From Pseudomonadota bacterium (GTDB lineage: Bacteria; Pseudomonadota; Gammaproteobacteria; Steroidobacterales; JBCBZW01): DNA of 40,613 bases. Positions 26,106-33,376 of this stretch are shown in pieces. The notes beneath the pieces were generated by a model, which was not told the origin of the DNA, did not search any database, and saw only the letters and a list, made by a program, of their open reading frames with translations. Every line of letters begins with the position of its first letter. The stretch's first letter is position 1. The stretch is from contig JBCCWS010000053.1 of assembly GCA_039193195.1 (NCBI GenBank), positions 1 through 40,613 of the forward strand. Direction: 5' to 3'. A program made the translations under genes and the position numbers.

Positions 26106-26591
26106 ATGGCGCAGCGGCAAGAAGATCATCACCAGTTCAGCGAAGCGCTCAAGCAGCGCTTAGGAACTACCTGGGCCGAACAGATCCCCTTGGCGCGATT
26201 CATGCGTCTGCAGCTGCAAGAGCTCGATGCGCGAGGCTTGCGACTGTCCGCCCCTCTGGCGCCGAGCGCCAACCACATGGGTACGGGTTTTGCGGGGGCC
26301 TTGCAGACCGCGATGACGCTCGCCGGGTGGGGGCTGACCGCCGCTCTGGTAGATGGCGGCCCACCTAGCGATATCGTTGCGCAAAGCGTGAAGGTCAAGT
26401 TTCTTCTTCCCGTGCGCAGCGACTTTGACGCGATGGCAGTAATGCCTGATGGCCAGACCGTGGAGAGTTTCCTGACCCAGTTCCGCCGCCGCGGCCGAGC
26501 GCGCCTGCATCTGCGGGTGCGGGCCATGGTGGGTGATGAGATTCACGCCCTAGGAGAAGTTGGCTACGCGGCGATCCCACCTAGTCCTTAG
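26106..26591 (+). CDS. YiiD C-terminal-type hotdog thioesterase
   Basis: A 161-residue hotdog-fold protein. IPLARFMRLQLQELDARG (~28-45), LSAPLAPSANHMGTGFAGAL (~47-66) and KVKFLLPV (~98-105) match the YiiD_C putative thioesterase family, where the segment after APLAPN forms the hotdog helix start. It likely hydrolyses an acyl-CoA or acyl-ACP thioester; the substrate is unknown. The ATG has an excellent SD, GGAAGGA, at short spacing. It is a single gene; the neighbour DUF819 is convergent. The 218 bases upstream contain only a small GACGC-AAAA-GCGTC hairpin (26062-26075). Confidence 0.85.
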   Translation: MAQRQEDHHQFSEALKQRLGTTWAEQIPLARFMRLQLQELDARGLRLSAPLAPSANHMGTGFAGALQTAMTLAGWGLTAALVDGGPPSDIVAQSVKVKFLLPVRSDFDAMAVMPDGQTVESFLTQFRRRGRARLHLRVRAMVGDEIHALGEVGYAAIPPSP

Positions 26592-26711
26592 CGTCCAGTC
26601 CGGTCCATTCGTCGATAAAATCGCGCAGGGGTGATGGTTGCTTGGCGTGGCGTCAAACCCAACCCAGCGACTAGGCAACTAGACCCTGCAACGATCTCAC
26701 CAGACAGGACG

Positions 26712-27884
26712 TTAGGCGAGCACATCCGCGGCGAAAAAACCGAGATAGGTGCCCACAGCGTTGCCGAGAGATCCGATCAACAGGGCCGGCGCCACCAACT
26801 CTGGTCGATCCAAGCCCCGCGCGAGGGCGAGCGCTGAGGTGCCGCCCCCGATGTTCGCTTGGGAGGCGACGGCGGCCACGGCCGGGTCCACGCGTAGCAC
26901 GTAGGCTCCAGCGAACACGAGCATGCCGTGGACGAGCACGGCGAGCGTGACGAGGGCCGATAGGCCTAGTCCGAGGCTGCCGGTCCCGGCGAGTTCTCCG
27001 AGGTCGCAGAGTGCACCGATAGCGGCCAGAAACAGCAGTACCGCGAACATCCCCAAGGCACGGGCGCCGCGTAGGCGCTGGATCGTCGGTATCTGTGCAA
27101 GGGTCAAGGCGACGGTGGTCAACACCAAGATCTGTGGAAGCTCCACCCCAGTACCAGCGATGAGATCAGTTAACTTCTGGGAAGCGAGCAGGGCGCCCGC
27201 TCCCAAGGCCAGCATGAGTGCCAGGTCGCCCGGGCCGACTGTCTCATCGTCCGACCCCGCATCGTGAGCGGATGTCGCTGGGGTAGTATCGTCGGGCGTC
27301 ACCTTGGCATCGGCGGCTGCGTTGCGCGGCCAAAGAGGAGCCAGGACGCGCGGCAGGGCGATCGTCGCGATCATCCATACGGTGGTCATGAGGTTGTCGA
27401 TGACCCCCGCGCTGGCGTAGAGCAAGCCCTCGCGCTGAATGCCGAACTCGAGAGCTACAGCATTAAAGTTGAGGGCTCCACCGATATAGGTGCCCACGAA
27501 CATCCCCGCTAGTGCGGCCCGATACTCGCCGAAGACATCGGGCGGGATGAGCGTCATGGCGGCTAGGACACCCACTAGGGTGCCGGTCGCGCCTAGGACG
27601 AACATGCTTAGCATGGGCAGGCCAGCGGCGACGATGCTGCGGAGGTTTACGCCGAGCAGCAACCAGAAGATGGCCATGGGCGCCACGTAGGAGAATACTG
27701 CCTCGTAGGCAACCGAGCCGTCCGTCACCGACGGAATCAGGCCCACGTTGGCGCACACGGCCGTGAGTGCGATTACCAACAGGGCGGCGCCAAGCAGGTG
27801 CCAGCCCGGGCGTCGGCCCAGCCAGTCGCTGACACTCACATTGACCGCCAGCACTGCGAGCACCCCGAGTGGGGCGGTGATCAT
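26712..27884 (-). CDS. DUF819 family membrane protein
   Basis: A 390-residue inner-membrane protein with about 11 helices, matching the DUF819 (YjcL-like) family of putative transporters. GMFVGTYIGGALNFNAVAL (~125-143) and the C-terminal ASQANIGGGTSALALARG with GNAVGTYLGF are the two conserved half-repeats. A charged loop rich in Asp/Thr (~188-215) separates the halves. The start is ATG 27884, overlapping the TerB stop by one base (TGATG); a GTG at 27887 is the alternative. The tight coupling to TerB suggests a joint envelope-related role, as inference. Confidence 0.85.
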   Translation of the reverse strand: MITAPLGVLAVLAVNVSVSDWLGRRPGWHLLGAALLVIALTAVCANVGLIPSVTDGSVAYEAVFSYVAPMAIFWLLLGVNLRSIVAAGLPMLSMFVLGATGTLVGVLAAMTLIPPDVFGEYRAALAGMFVGTYIGGALNFNAVALEFGIQREGLLYASAGVIDNLMTTVWMIATIALPRVLAPLWPRNAAADAKVTPDDTTPATSAHDAGSDDETVGPGDLALMLALGAGALLASQKLTDLIAGTGVELPQILVLTTVALTLAQIPTIQRLRGARALGMFAVLLFLAAIGALCDLGELAGTGSLGLGLSALVTLAVLVHGMLVFAGAYVLRVDPAVAAVASQANIGGGTSALALARGLDRPELVAPALLIGSLGNAVGTYLGFFAADVLA

Positions 27885-28300
27885 CACGGCGCGCCGAGTT
27901 CCGGAAAGGCCTCTCGCAGGCTGCCGTAGAGCGCGTCGAGTTCTCTCTGTTCCGTGCCGTCCACGTTGATCAGGCGCATCAGTTTGGCCACAAATGCCAT
28001 GCGCATGGTCGGGCTGTCCTTGAGGTAGGCGCTCACGGTCTCGACGTCTTCGAGGGGGTCCCCGCGCGAGCTTTGCGCTGCTTCGAACAGGTGGGCGATT
28101 TGCGCGTCGCTAAGGTCGAACTCCTCGCGCATGATCTGGTGGAAAGCGTTGCGCTCGCGCTGGCTGATCGTCTGATCAGCCGCAATGAGGTGGTAGAGCA
28201 CGGCCGCGACGCCGCTATGCAGCATGGCATCGTCCCGGTTTGTGAAGAGATGGCTTTCCTCGTTCAGGGAGTCCAACCACTGGCGAATCGAGGAGAACAT
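27884..28300 (-). CDS. TerB-like (tellurite-resistance-fold) protein
   Basis: A 138-residue all-helical protein of the TerB family. AAVLYHLIAADQTISQRE (~32-49) holds the acidic D-x-x-I-x-x-x-E motif of the first repeat, and LMRLINVDGTEQRELDALYG (~105-124) the equivalent in the second. Such proteins bind metal or act as adaptors at the membrane; many TerB-like proteins are unrelated to tellurite. The ATG at 28300 follows an unremarkable region, and the gene overlaps the DUF819 start. Confidence 0.85.
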   Translation of the reverse strand: MFSSIRQWLDSLNEESHLFTNRDDAMLHSGVAAVLYHLIAADQTISQRERNAFHQIMREEFDLSDAQIAHLFEAAQSSRGDPLEDVETVSAYLKDSPTMRMAFVAKLMRLINVDGTEQRELDALYGSLREAFPELGAP

Positions 28301-28490
28301 GCGGGGCGGTCGTCCTTGGGCAGCGCAGGTTTGAGGGCAGGGGTAAGGATCCCAGACCCTTCGCTGTGCAGCATACTCGATGCGGTGCGGGGGCGGCGAT
28401 CCTCGAGCCGGCGCGGTTGGGCTGCAGCATGCGCCCGGGGCCTGGCAGCCGTAGAATTGATCCTAGAGTTTTAGGACAGCCGGGGTCGTC

Positions 28491-28820
28491 ATGAGACTGA
28501 CCGTTGCCAACGCGCTGGCGCGTCTGGCCCAAGTCGATACGCCGTTCCGAGAGCTGTTCACCCACGGCAGTATGAGCGTTGAGATTTATCGGCCGATTAG
28601 TGTCGATAGGCAAACCCCCCATACGCGCGATGAGCTGTACGTGGTGGCGTCGGGCAGCGGCTGGTTCGTAAGCGATGGGGCGCGCGAGCGATTCGAGGCG
28701 GGCGAGGTGCTTTTCGTGCCTGCGGGGGTGCCGCATCGATTCGAGGATTTCTCCGAAGACTTCGTCACCTGGGTGTTCTTTTATGGCCCAGAGGGCGGGG
28801 AGGCATCACCGCAAGGGTGA
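28491..28820 (+). CDS. Small single-domain cupin protein
   Basis: A 109-residue cupin_2 protein. PHTRDELYVVASGSGWFV (~43-60) provides the first motif (His, then Glu), and FEAGEVLFVPAGVPHRF (~69-85) the second, whose final His completes a metal site. A single beta-barrel of this size may be a dioxygenase, isomerase or mere binding protein. It lies immediately upstream of the promoter and leader of the MetK-like gene, on the same strand, but has its own unit. Confidence 0.87.
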   Translation: MRLTVANALARLAQVDTPFRELFTHGSMSVEIYRPISVDRQTPHTRDELYVVASGSGWFVSDGARERFEAGEVLFVPAGVPHRFEDFSEDFVTWVFFYGPEGGEASPQG

Positions 28821-28838
28821 CCGACAGCCAGCGTCTGC

Positions 28839-28866
28839 TTGATCGCAGAGCCGCTCACGCTATACT
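28839..28866 (+). promoter_or_regulatory. Sigma-70-like promoter for the MetK-like gene
   Basis: A -35 element TTGATC (28839-28844) and a -10 element TATACT (28861-28866) are separated by 16 bases. Transcription would begin near 28873, placing the 12-base palindrome GTCCCTAGGGAC (28874-28885) and the candidate riboswitch at the very 5' end of the mRNA. Confidence 0.6.
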
Positions 28867-28886
28867 TTTCGCCGTCCCTAGGGACA

Positions 28887-28935
28887 CCGCCGATTTAAGT
28901 ACCAACTTGCGGGCGGAATAGAAATACGGCTAAAG
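28887..28935 (+). promoter_or_regulatory. Candidate SAM-II-family riboswitch aptamer
   Basis: The leader shows the SAM-II order of elements. P1 is CCGCC (28887-28891) paired perfectly with GGCGG (28912-28916). Immediately after the P1 5' strand comes GATTTAA (28892-28898). CTTGC (28906-28910) sits just before the P1 3' strand, and GCTAAA (28929-28934) lies 12 bases after it. As I remember the family, the P1 loop is about 17-21 bases and the gap before GCUAAA 11-12; here they are 20 and 12. The weak point is the pseudoknot: only CC/GG and a few A-U pairs are obvious, not a full P2 helix. The next gene resembles SAM synthetase, which fits a SAM sensor. Expression-platform pairing is unclear because the ATG is 75 bases further on. 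Confidence 0.55.
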
Positions 28936-28963
28936 CGGCGCCCACGAATCCTCCCGCCCCGGA

Positions 28964-28981
28964 TTCCGGCTCCCGCCGGAA
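28964..28981 (+). other. Hairpin between candidate aptamer and start codon
   Basis: TTCCGGC (28964-28970) and GCCGGAA (28975-28981) form a perfect 7-bp stem with loop TCCC. No T-run follows, so termination is unlikely. It could take part in controlling access to the SD AGAGGG (29001-29006). Confidence 0.45.
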
Positions 28982-29010
28982 CTGAGTAAGGGGCCACGCT
29001 AGAGGGTTCC

Positions 29011-29559
29011 ATGTCCTACGATAAATGCGACTCGGCGTCCGCCGCGTCGAAGGCCTTTTGCGCGGCCGTGGCTGGCGCGATCGCCGCGCGTGCCCACGAG
29101 CGCAGCGAACGGGTCTACGTCGCCTGCCAGGTGCTGTTGGCCCATCGCACCGTGGTGGTGGCTGGCGAGCTCGGCTTCTGGCCGCCAATGGGGGCCTTCG
29201 AAGGCGTCTGCGACGGGTTGGAGTCGATCGTGCGGGAGGAGCTCCGCGCCGTGCAGGCCGCGGGCTGGTCCCTAGACGCATCGACGAGCAGCTACTCGGT
29301 GATCAATCGACTGCAACGCCTACCGGCAGCTCAGGCGAGAGAGCTCGCCGCCCATGGCGCTGGGCGATGGCGCGCCGCTGACGATTCGCGACGTCTCGTG
29401 GCCGCTCATGGGCAGCGAGTCCTGGAGCCGCCGCTGCCGGATCCGCTGCGCCCATCGCGACCGCACCTGCATCAGGTTGCCGTGTCGTTGCCCGTCCCGA
29501 AGCGCGATGACAGGGTAGCGAAAGCTTGGGAATCGATGAGCGCGCAGCAGGGCAGCTAG
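29011..29559 (+). CDS. Small, degenerate S-adenosylmethionine-synthetase-like (MetK N-terminal) protein
   Basis: A 182-residue protein with ATG 29011 and SD AGAGGG. It can be read against the first ~185 residues of MetK (~384 in full). VACQ-VLLAHRTVVVAGELG (~37-55) resembles RVACETYVKTGMVLVGGEI, and LESIVREELRAVQAAGW (~70-86) resembles IEEITRNTVREIGY. RRLV (127-130), then LPDPLRP (~142-148) and HQVAVSL (~154-160) resemble HRLV, LPWLRP and SQVTFQY at nearly the same spacing. The catalytic GHPDK segment near the start and the GAGDQG loop are not conserved, and the central and C-terminal MetK domains are absent. It is unlikely to make SAM. A SAM- or methionine-binding role is inference. It is probably a real gene, since the candidate SAM riboswitch lies directly upstream. 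Confidence 0.6.
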   Translation: MSYDKCDSASAASKAFCAAVAGAIAARAHERSERVYVACQVLLAHRTVVVAGELGFWPPMGAFEGVCDGLESIVREELRAVQAAGWSLDASTSSYSVINRLQRLPAAQARELAAHGAGRWRAADDSRRLVAAHGQRVLEPPLPDPLRPSRPHLHQVAVSLPVPKRDDRVAKAWESMSAQQGS

Positions 29560-29654
29560 AGCACGCCCAGCACCGCTCGGTGATCTGCAAACTCCTGCCC
29601 AAGGCGGTATAACGCCTGCTGGGCCTGCTTGGGGCTCGCGGAGGGTAGAGCGGC

Positions 29655-30677
29655 GTGAGTACAGGGTTGATTGCACTGTTGGACGATGTGGTGTCGATCG
29701 CCAAGGTGGCGGCGGCCTCCTTGGACGACGTGGCTGGCCAGGCGGCCAAGGCGGGCGCCAAGTCTGCCGGTGTCGTCATCGACGATACGGCGGTCACCCC
29801 GCGCTACGTGGTCGGCTTCGCTGCCGCTCGGGAAATCCCCATCGTCTACAAGATCGCGGTCGGCTCCTTGCGCAACAAGGTGTTGGTGCTGTTGCCGGTG
29901 GCCCTGCTGCTCAGCAAGTTCGCCCCATGGGTCATTACCCCGCTGCTGATGCTGGGCGGCTTCTACCTCTGCTACGAGGGGGCGGAGAAGGTGCTTGAGG
30001 TCTTCTTGCCGCACCATGCGCACAAGCACGAGGCGAAGGTGGGGTTGGTAGAACCCGAGGGGCAGGCGCTGGAAGACAAGAAGGTGGCGAGCGCTATTCG
30101 CACGGATTTCATCCTTTCCGCCGAGATCATGGCCATCGCCCTCTCCGAGGTGGCGGACTCGCCCCTGCTCACGCAGGCGATCGTGTTGGCCATTGTCGGG
30201 ATCGGCATCACCTTGGCCGTTTACGGCGTCGTGGCGATCATCGTGAAGGCCGATGACATGGGCGTTGCCCTGGCGGCGACGCAGTGGGAAGGGCCCCTGG
30301 GCGGCGCCGTACGCGCCCTTGGCCGTGGGCTGGTGGTTGCGATGCCCGGATTCCTGAAGCTGCTCGCGGCCGTCGGCACGGCCGCGATGGTCTGGGTCGG
30401 CGGCGGCATCGTAATCCACGGGCTCGCCGAGTTTGGTGCAGACGGTGTGGAACACGCCCTGCACGATTTCGCCGTCCTTGTGGCTCACGCCGTGCGCGCG
30501 CTAGAGGGCTTTATCGAATGGCTCGTGTTCGCCACCGGCGCGGGGGTGTTCGGTCTGGTGGTTGGGCTGTTGCTTATCCCTGTCGTGGGTCGTGTGGTAG
30601 CGCCAACGTGGTCGGCCCTGAGCGCCTTGCTGCCCGCTGGGGGCAAGGGGGCGCAAGGTGTGGATCATGGCGACTAG
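29655..30677 (+). CDS. DUF808 (YedI-like) membrane protein
   Basis: A 340-residue inner-membrane protein. It starts at GTG 29655 with GAGGG nine bases upstream. The opening GLIALLDDVVSIAKVAAASL with DDVAGQAAKAGAKSAGVVID (~20-45) and PRYVVGFAAAREIPIVYKIA is the DUF808 hallmark, and EKVLEVFLPHHAHKHEA (~110-126) a His-rich loop. About six transmembrane helices follow. Function is unknown; YedI homologues are often near stress genes. It starts 96 bases after the MetK-like gene and overlaps the DUF885 gene by 11 bases. Confidence 0.9.
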   Translation: MSTGLIALLDDVVSIAKVAAASLDDVAGQAAKAGAKSAGVVIDDTAVTPRYVVGFAAAREIPIVYKIAVGSLRNKVLVLLPVALLLSKFAPWVITPLLMLGGFYLCYEGAEKVLEVFLPHHAHKHEAKVGLVEPEGQALEDKKVASAIRTDFILSAEIMAIALSEVADSPLLTQAIVLAIVGIGITLAVYGVVAIIVKADDMGVALAATQWEGPLGGAVRALGRGLVVAMPGFLKLLAAVGTAAMVWVGGGIVIHGLAEFGADGVEHALHDFAVLVAHAVRALEGFIEWLVFATGAGVFGLVVGLLLIPVVGRVVAPTWSALSALLPAGGKGAQGVDHGD

Positions 30678-32013
30678 CACCATTGATACTGGCTGCTCTC
30701 AAGTGATTAGAACGATTAGGCAAATCGTGGCGGCGATGACTGCGGTGTCGACCCTGGGCCTCGTGGCCTGCGGCGACCAGGGTAGCGCCACCAACGCTGC
30801 GATCCCAGACGTCGATGTGTTGGCCCGAGAGTACGTGTCCCTCGAGCTTGCGATGGGCCGGCACGATCCTGCGCACGTCGACGCGTACTTCGGTCCCAAG
30901 GAGCTCGTGGCGCTCGCCGATCAGGCGGAGCTCTCCCCCGCCCAGATCATCGAGCAGGCCGACGCCCTCGTCGAACGCTTGGAGCCCCTGCTAAGCGTGC
31001 GCGAGGGGCGGCCGCGCGATCGCCTGCGCGGTTTGCTGGCTCGCCTAACGGCACTGAGGACGCGGGCCTCGATGGCGCAGGGCGAGCGCCTGAGCTTCGA
31101 TGAGGAAGCGCGGGCGCTGTTCGGCGTGACGCCACCTCGCTACGAGGCTGCACACTTCGACGCCCTGCTTGTCGACATCGAGGCCCTGCTCCCGGGCGAA
31201 GGGCCTCTGGCAGATCGAGTCAGCGGGTTTCTGAAGTCGTTCGAGGTGCCTGCTGAGCGCCTCGATGCGGTCTTTCAGGCTGCGATCGGCGAGTGTCGCA
31301 CTCGCACGCTGGCGGCCCTGGAGCTTCCCGCTCAGGAGCGCTTTACCCTCGAGTACGTGAGCGACAAACCTTGGAGCGGCTACAACTGGTACCAGGGCGA
31401 TTCAGAGAGTCTGATTCAGGTCAACACGGATCTTCCCCAGCAGATCAATCGGGCCGTCGACCTCGGCTGTCACGAGGGGTACCCCGGCCACCACACCTAT
31501 CAGACGCTGCAGGAGCTGAACCTCGCACAGGGCGAGGGGTGGATCGAGTACACGGTGCAGCCGCTGTTCAGTCCCTCGGCCCTGCTGGCGGAGGGGAGCG
31601 CAAACTACGGGATACGGGTAGCGTTCCCCGGCGAGGAGCAGGTCGAGTTCGAAAGGCGTGTGCTATGGCCCCTCGCCGGTCTGGAGGCGGGCGAGGCGGA
31701 GCGCTACTACGCGCTGCAACGACTACGAGCCCGCTTGAGCTACGCCCGCAACGAGGCAGCACGCGGCTACCTCGACGGGCGGATGACCCGCGAGCAGGCC
31801 GTCGATTGGATCGTGCGCTACAACCTGGTCGATCTTGCTCAGGCCGAGAAGTCGGTGGATTTCATCGAGACCTATCGCAGCTACGTGGTGAACTACAACC
31901 TGGGCCAGGATTTGGTTCGCGACTACGTCGAGCGGGTCGGCGGAGACCGCTGGGCCTCCTTCACGCGCCTGCTCTCCGTGCCGATGATCCCCGCTGACCT
32001 ACTAGAACCCTGA
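30667..32013 (+). CDS. DUF885 family lipoprotein, putative metallopeptidase
   Basis: A 448-residue protein. The ATG at 30667 overlaps the DUF808 stop by 11 bases. An N-terminal hydrophobic stretch ends in GLVAC, a lipobox-like Cys, so it is probably a lipoprotein; the n-region before it is unusually long. CHEGYPGHH (HEGYPGHH at ~269-276) resembles the zinc-binding HExxH-like motif of DUF885, and LAEGSANYG (E309) supplies the downstream Glu. DUF885 proteins are related to zinc-dependent carboxypeptidases. At 448 residues it is somewhat shorter than the usual 550-600. The substrate is unknown. Confidence 0.88.
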   Translation: MATSTIDTGCSQVIRTIRQIVAAMTAVSTLGLVACGDQGSATNAAIPDVDVLAREYVSLELAMGRHDPAHVDAYFGPKELVALADQAELSPAQIIEQADALVERLEPLLSVREGRPRDRLRGLLARLTALRTRASMAQGERLSFDEEARALFGVTPPRYEAAHFDALLVDIEALLPGEGPLADRVSGFLKSFEVPAERLDAVFQAAIGECRTRTLAALELPAQERFTLEYVSDKPWSGYNWYQGDSESLIQVNTDLPQQINRAVDLGCHEGYPGHHTYQTLQELNLAQGEGWIEYTVQPLFSPSALLAEGSANYGIRVAFPGEEQVEFERRVLWPLAGLEAGEAERYYALQRLRARLSYARNEAARGYLDGRMTREQAVDWIVRYNLVDLAQAEKSVDFIETYRSYVVNYNLGQDLVRDYVERVGGDRWASFTRLLSVPMIPADLLEP

Positions 32014-32206
32014 TGGCTAACGGCGTCGTCCCCCAGCGACGCTCATCGCCAAGGCCGGTCGAGCGCTCAGCGGCGTGCGACCGCCGTGCTGAAAGCGGCA
32101 TCTATCCTGCCGTGGATTGGATCTAGATCACGCTTCTCCGGTCGTAAAGAACGCTGCCATGCAGCATAATACGACCCCTCGCGCGTGTGCCCCCAGGACC
32201 CCCCGA

Positions 32207-33376
32207 ATGATCAGTTTGCTGCGAAGCCCGTGGACCCTCTCCATCTTTATCGTCCTGGCCCTGGTGGCCTGGATGGCCTCTGGCGCCCTGTCGGATGGTG
32301 TGCCGTCGTCCTCCACGCCACTTGCGCAGGACGCGGGCACCGTTGGCGCGCGCGAGGGCAGACTCACCCGCGTGCAGTACCAGGAGGAGTTCGCGCAACG
32401 CATCGAGCGCCGTCTGCTGGTGAGCGGGCGCACGGAAGCCTCGCGTGAAGTGCAGGTGAAAGCGCAGACCTCCGGACGCATCGACTCCACCGTGGCCGAG
32501 CGCGGCGCACGCCTGAACGGGGGGCAGGAGGTGCTACGCCTCGACCTCGGTGACCGCGAAGCGCGTCTCATCCAGGCCAAGGCCCTGGTCCGCCAGCGCG
32601 AGCTCGAGTATGCCTCGAACAAGGCCTTGAAGCCTGCGGGTTTCAACACGGAAGGGCGCGTGGCAGAGACCTTGGCCAACCTCGAGGGCGCACGGGCGGA
32701 GCTACGGCGTGCGGAACTCGACCTAGAGCGCATGGTGGTGCGAGCACCCTTCGACGGTGCCTTGCAGGACCGATCGGTGGAGGTTGGCGACTACGTTACT
32801 CCGGGCGATCCTCTGTTTACGTACCTGGACGATCGAAAGGTAATCGTCAGTGCTGACGTGTCCGAGGGCGACATTGCCTACTTGCACACGGGCCTGATCG
32901 GTGAAGCGAAGCTGGTCGACGGTGCTCGCCGGCAGGGTCGCGTGCGCTACATCTCGCCCCAAGCGGACACTTCGACGCGCACCTTCTTAGTGGAGTTGGA
33001 ACTGGACAACGCGCAGGGGCGCCTGCCCCTGGGCGCGTCGGCCGATCTGGGCTTGCCTCTGGAGACCGTCATGGCTCACCCGGTCTCGCCCGCGCTGATG
33101 AGCCTCGATGATGCGGGAGGCCTGGGCGTCAAGATCGTGGACGATGACAACCAGGTGCGCTTCTTACCCATCGAAGTGGCTCGAGCAGACGGCGACACGG
33201 TGTGGGTGACCGGCTTGCCCGATCCGGCGCGCGTCATCACCGTGGGCTACGGCTTTGTCAGTGAAGGGGAGCGTGTTGCGCCGACCTTAGAGTCACAGGA
33301 TCAGCGTACAGCCCTAGAGCGGGAAGCTCTCCCCAATACTCGCTTGGTTGAAGCAGGCGTCGGCGAGGAAAACTGA
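32207..33376 (+). CDS. RND efflux periplasmic adaptor (membrane-fusion protein)
   Basis: A 389-residue HlyD/AcrA-type adaptor. The ATG at 32207 has AGGA eight bases upstream; a longer open frame begins at 32117 without SD support. Residues ~8-26 form an N-terminal membrane anchor. The lipoyl-like half-motifs are VQVKAQTSGRIDSTVAERGA (~81-100) and VVRAPFDGALQDRSVEVGDY (~176-195), with a helical hairpin between. Its TGA overlaps the pump ATG by one base. It couples the inner-membrane pump to an outer-membrane channel not present in the window. Confidence 0.93.
   Translation: MISLLRSPWTLSIFIVLALVAWMASGALSDGVPSSSTPLAQDAGTVGAREGRLTRVQYQEEFAQRIERRLLVSGRTEASREVQVKAQTSGRIDSTVAERGARLNGGQEVLRLDLGDREARLIQAKALVRQRELEYASNKALKPAGFNTEGRVAETLANLEGARAELRRAELDLERMVVRAPFDGALQDRSVEVGDYVTPGDPLFTYLDDRKVIVSADVSEGDIAYLHTGLIGEAKLVDGARRQGRVRYISPQADTSTRTFLVELELDNAQGRLPLGASADLGLPLETVMAHPVSPALMSLDDAGGLGVKIVDDDNQVRFLPIEVARADGDTVWVTGLPDPARVITVGYGFVSEGERVAPTLESQDQRTALEREALPNTRLVEAGVGEEN

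Noticed and set aside
29011-29559. Reading the small gene as a full or frameshifted metK
   Set aside because: No other frame in the region restores GDQG or the C-terminal MetK domains, and only 96 bases separate it from the next gene, so a complete metK cannot be hidden here.
29556-30488. A 310-residue minus-strand frame opposite the DUF808 gene
   Set aside because: His/Gln/Asp-rich translation typical of an antisense shadow; the plus-strand frame matches DUF808.
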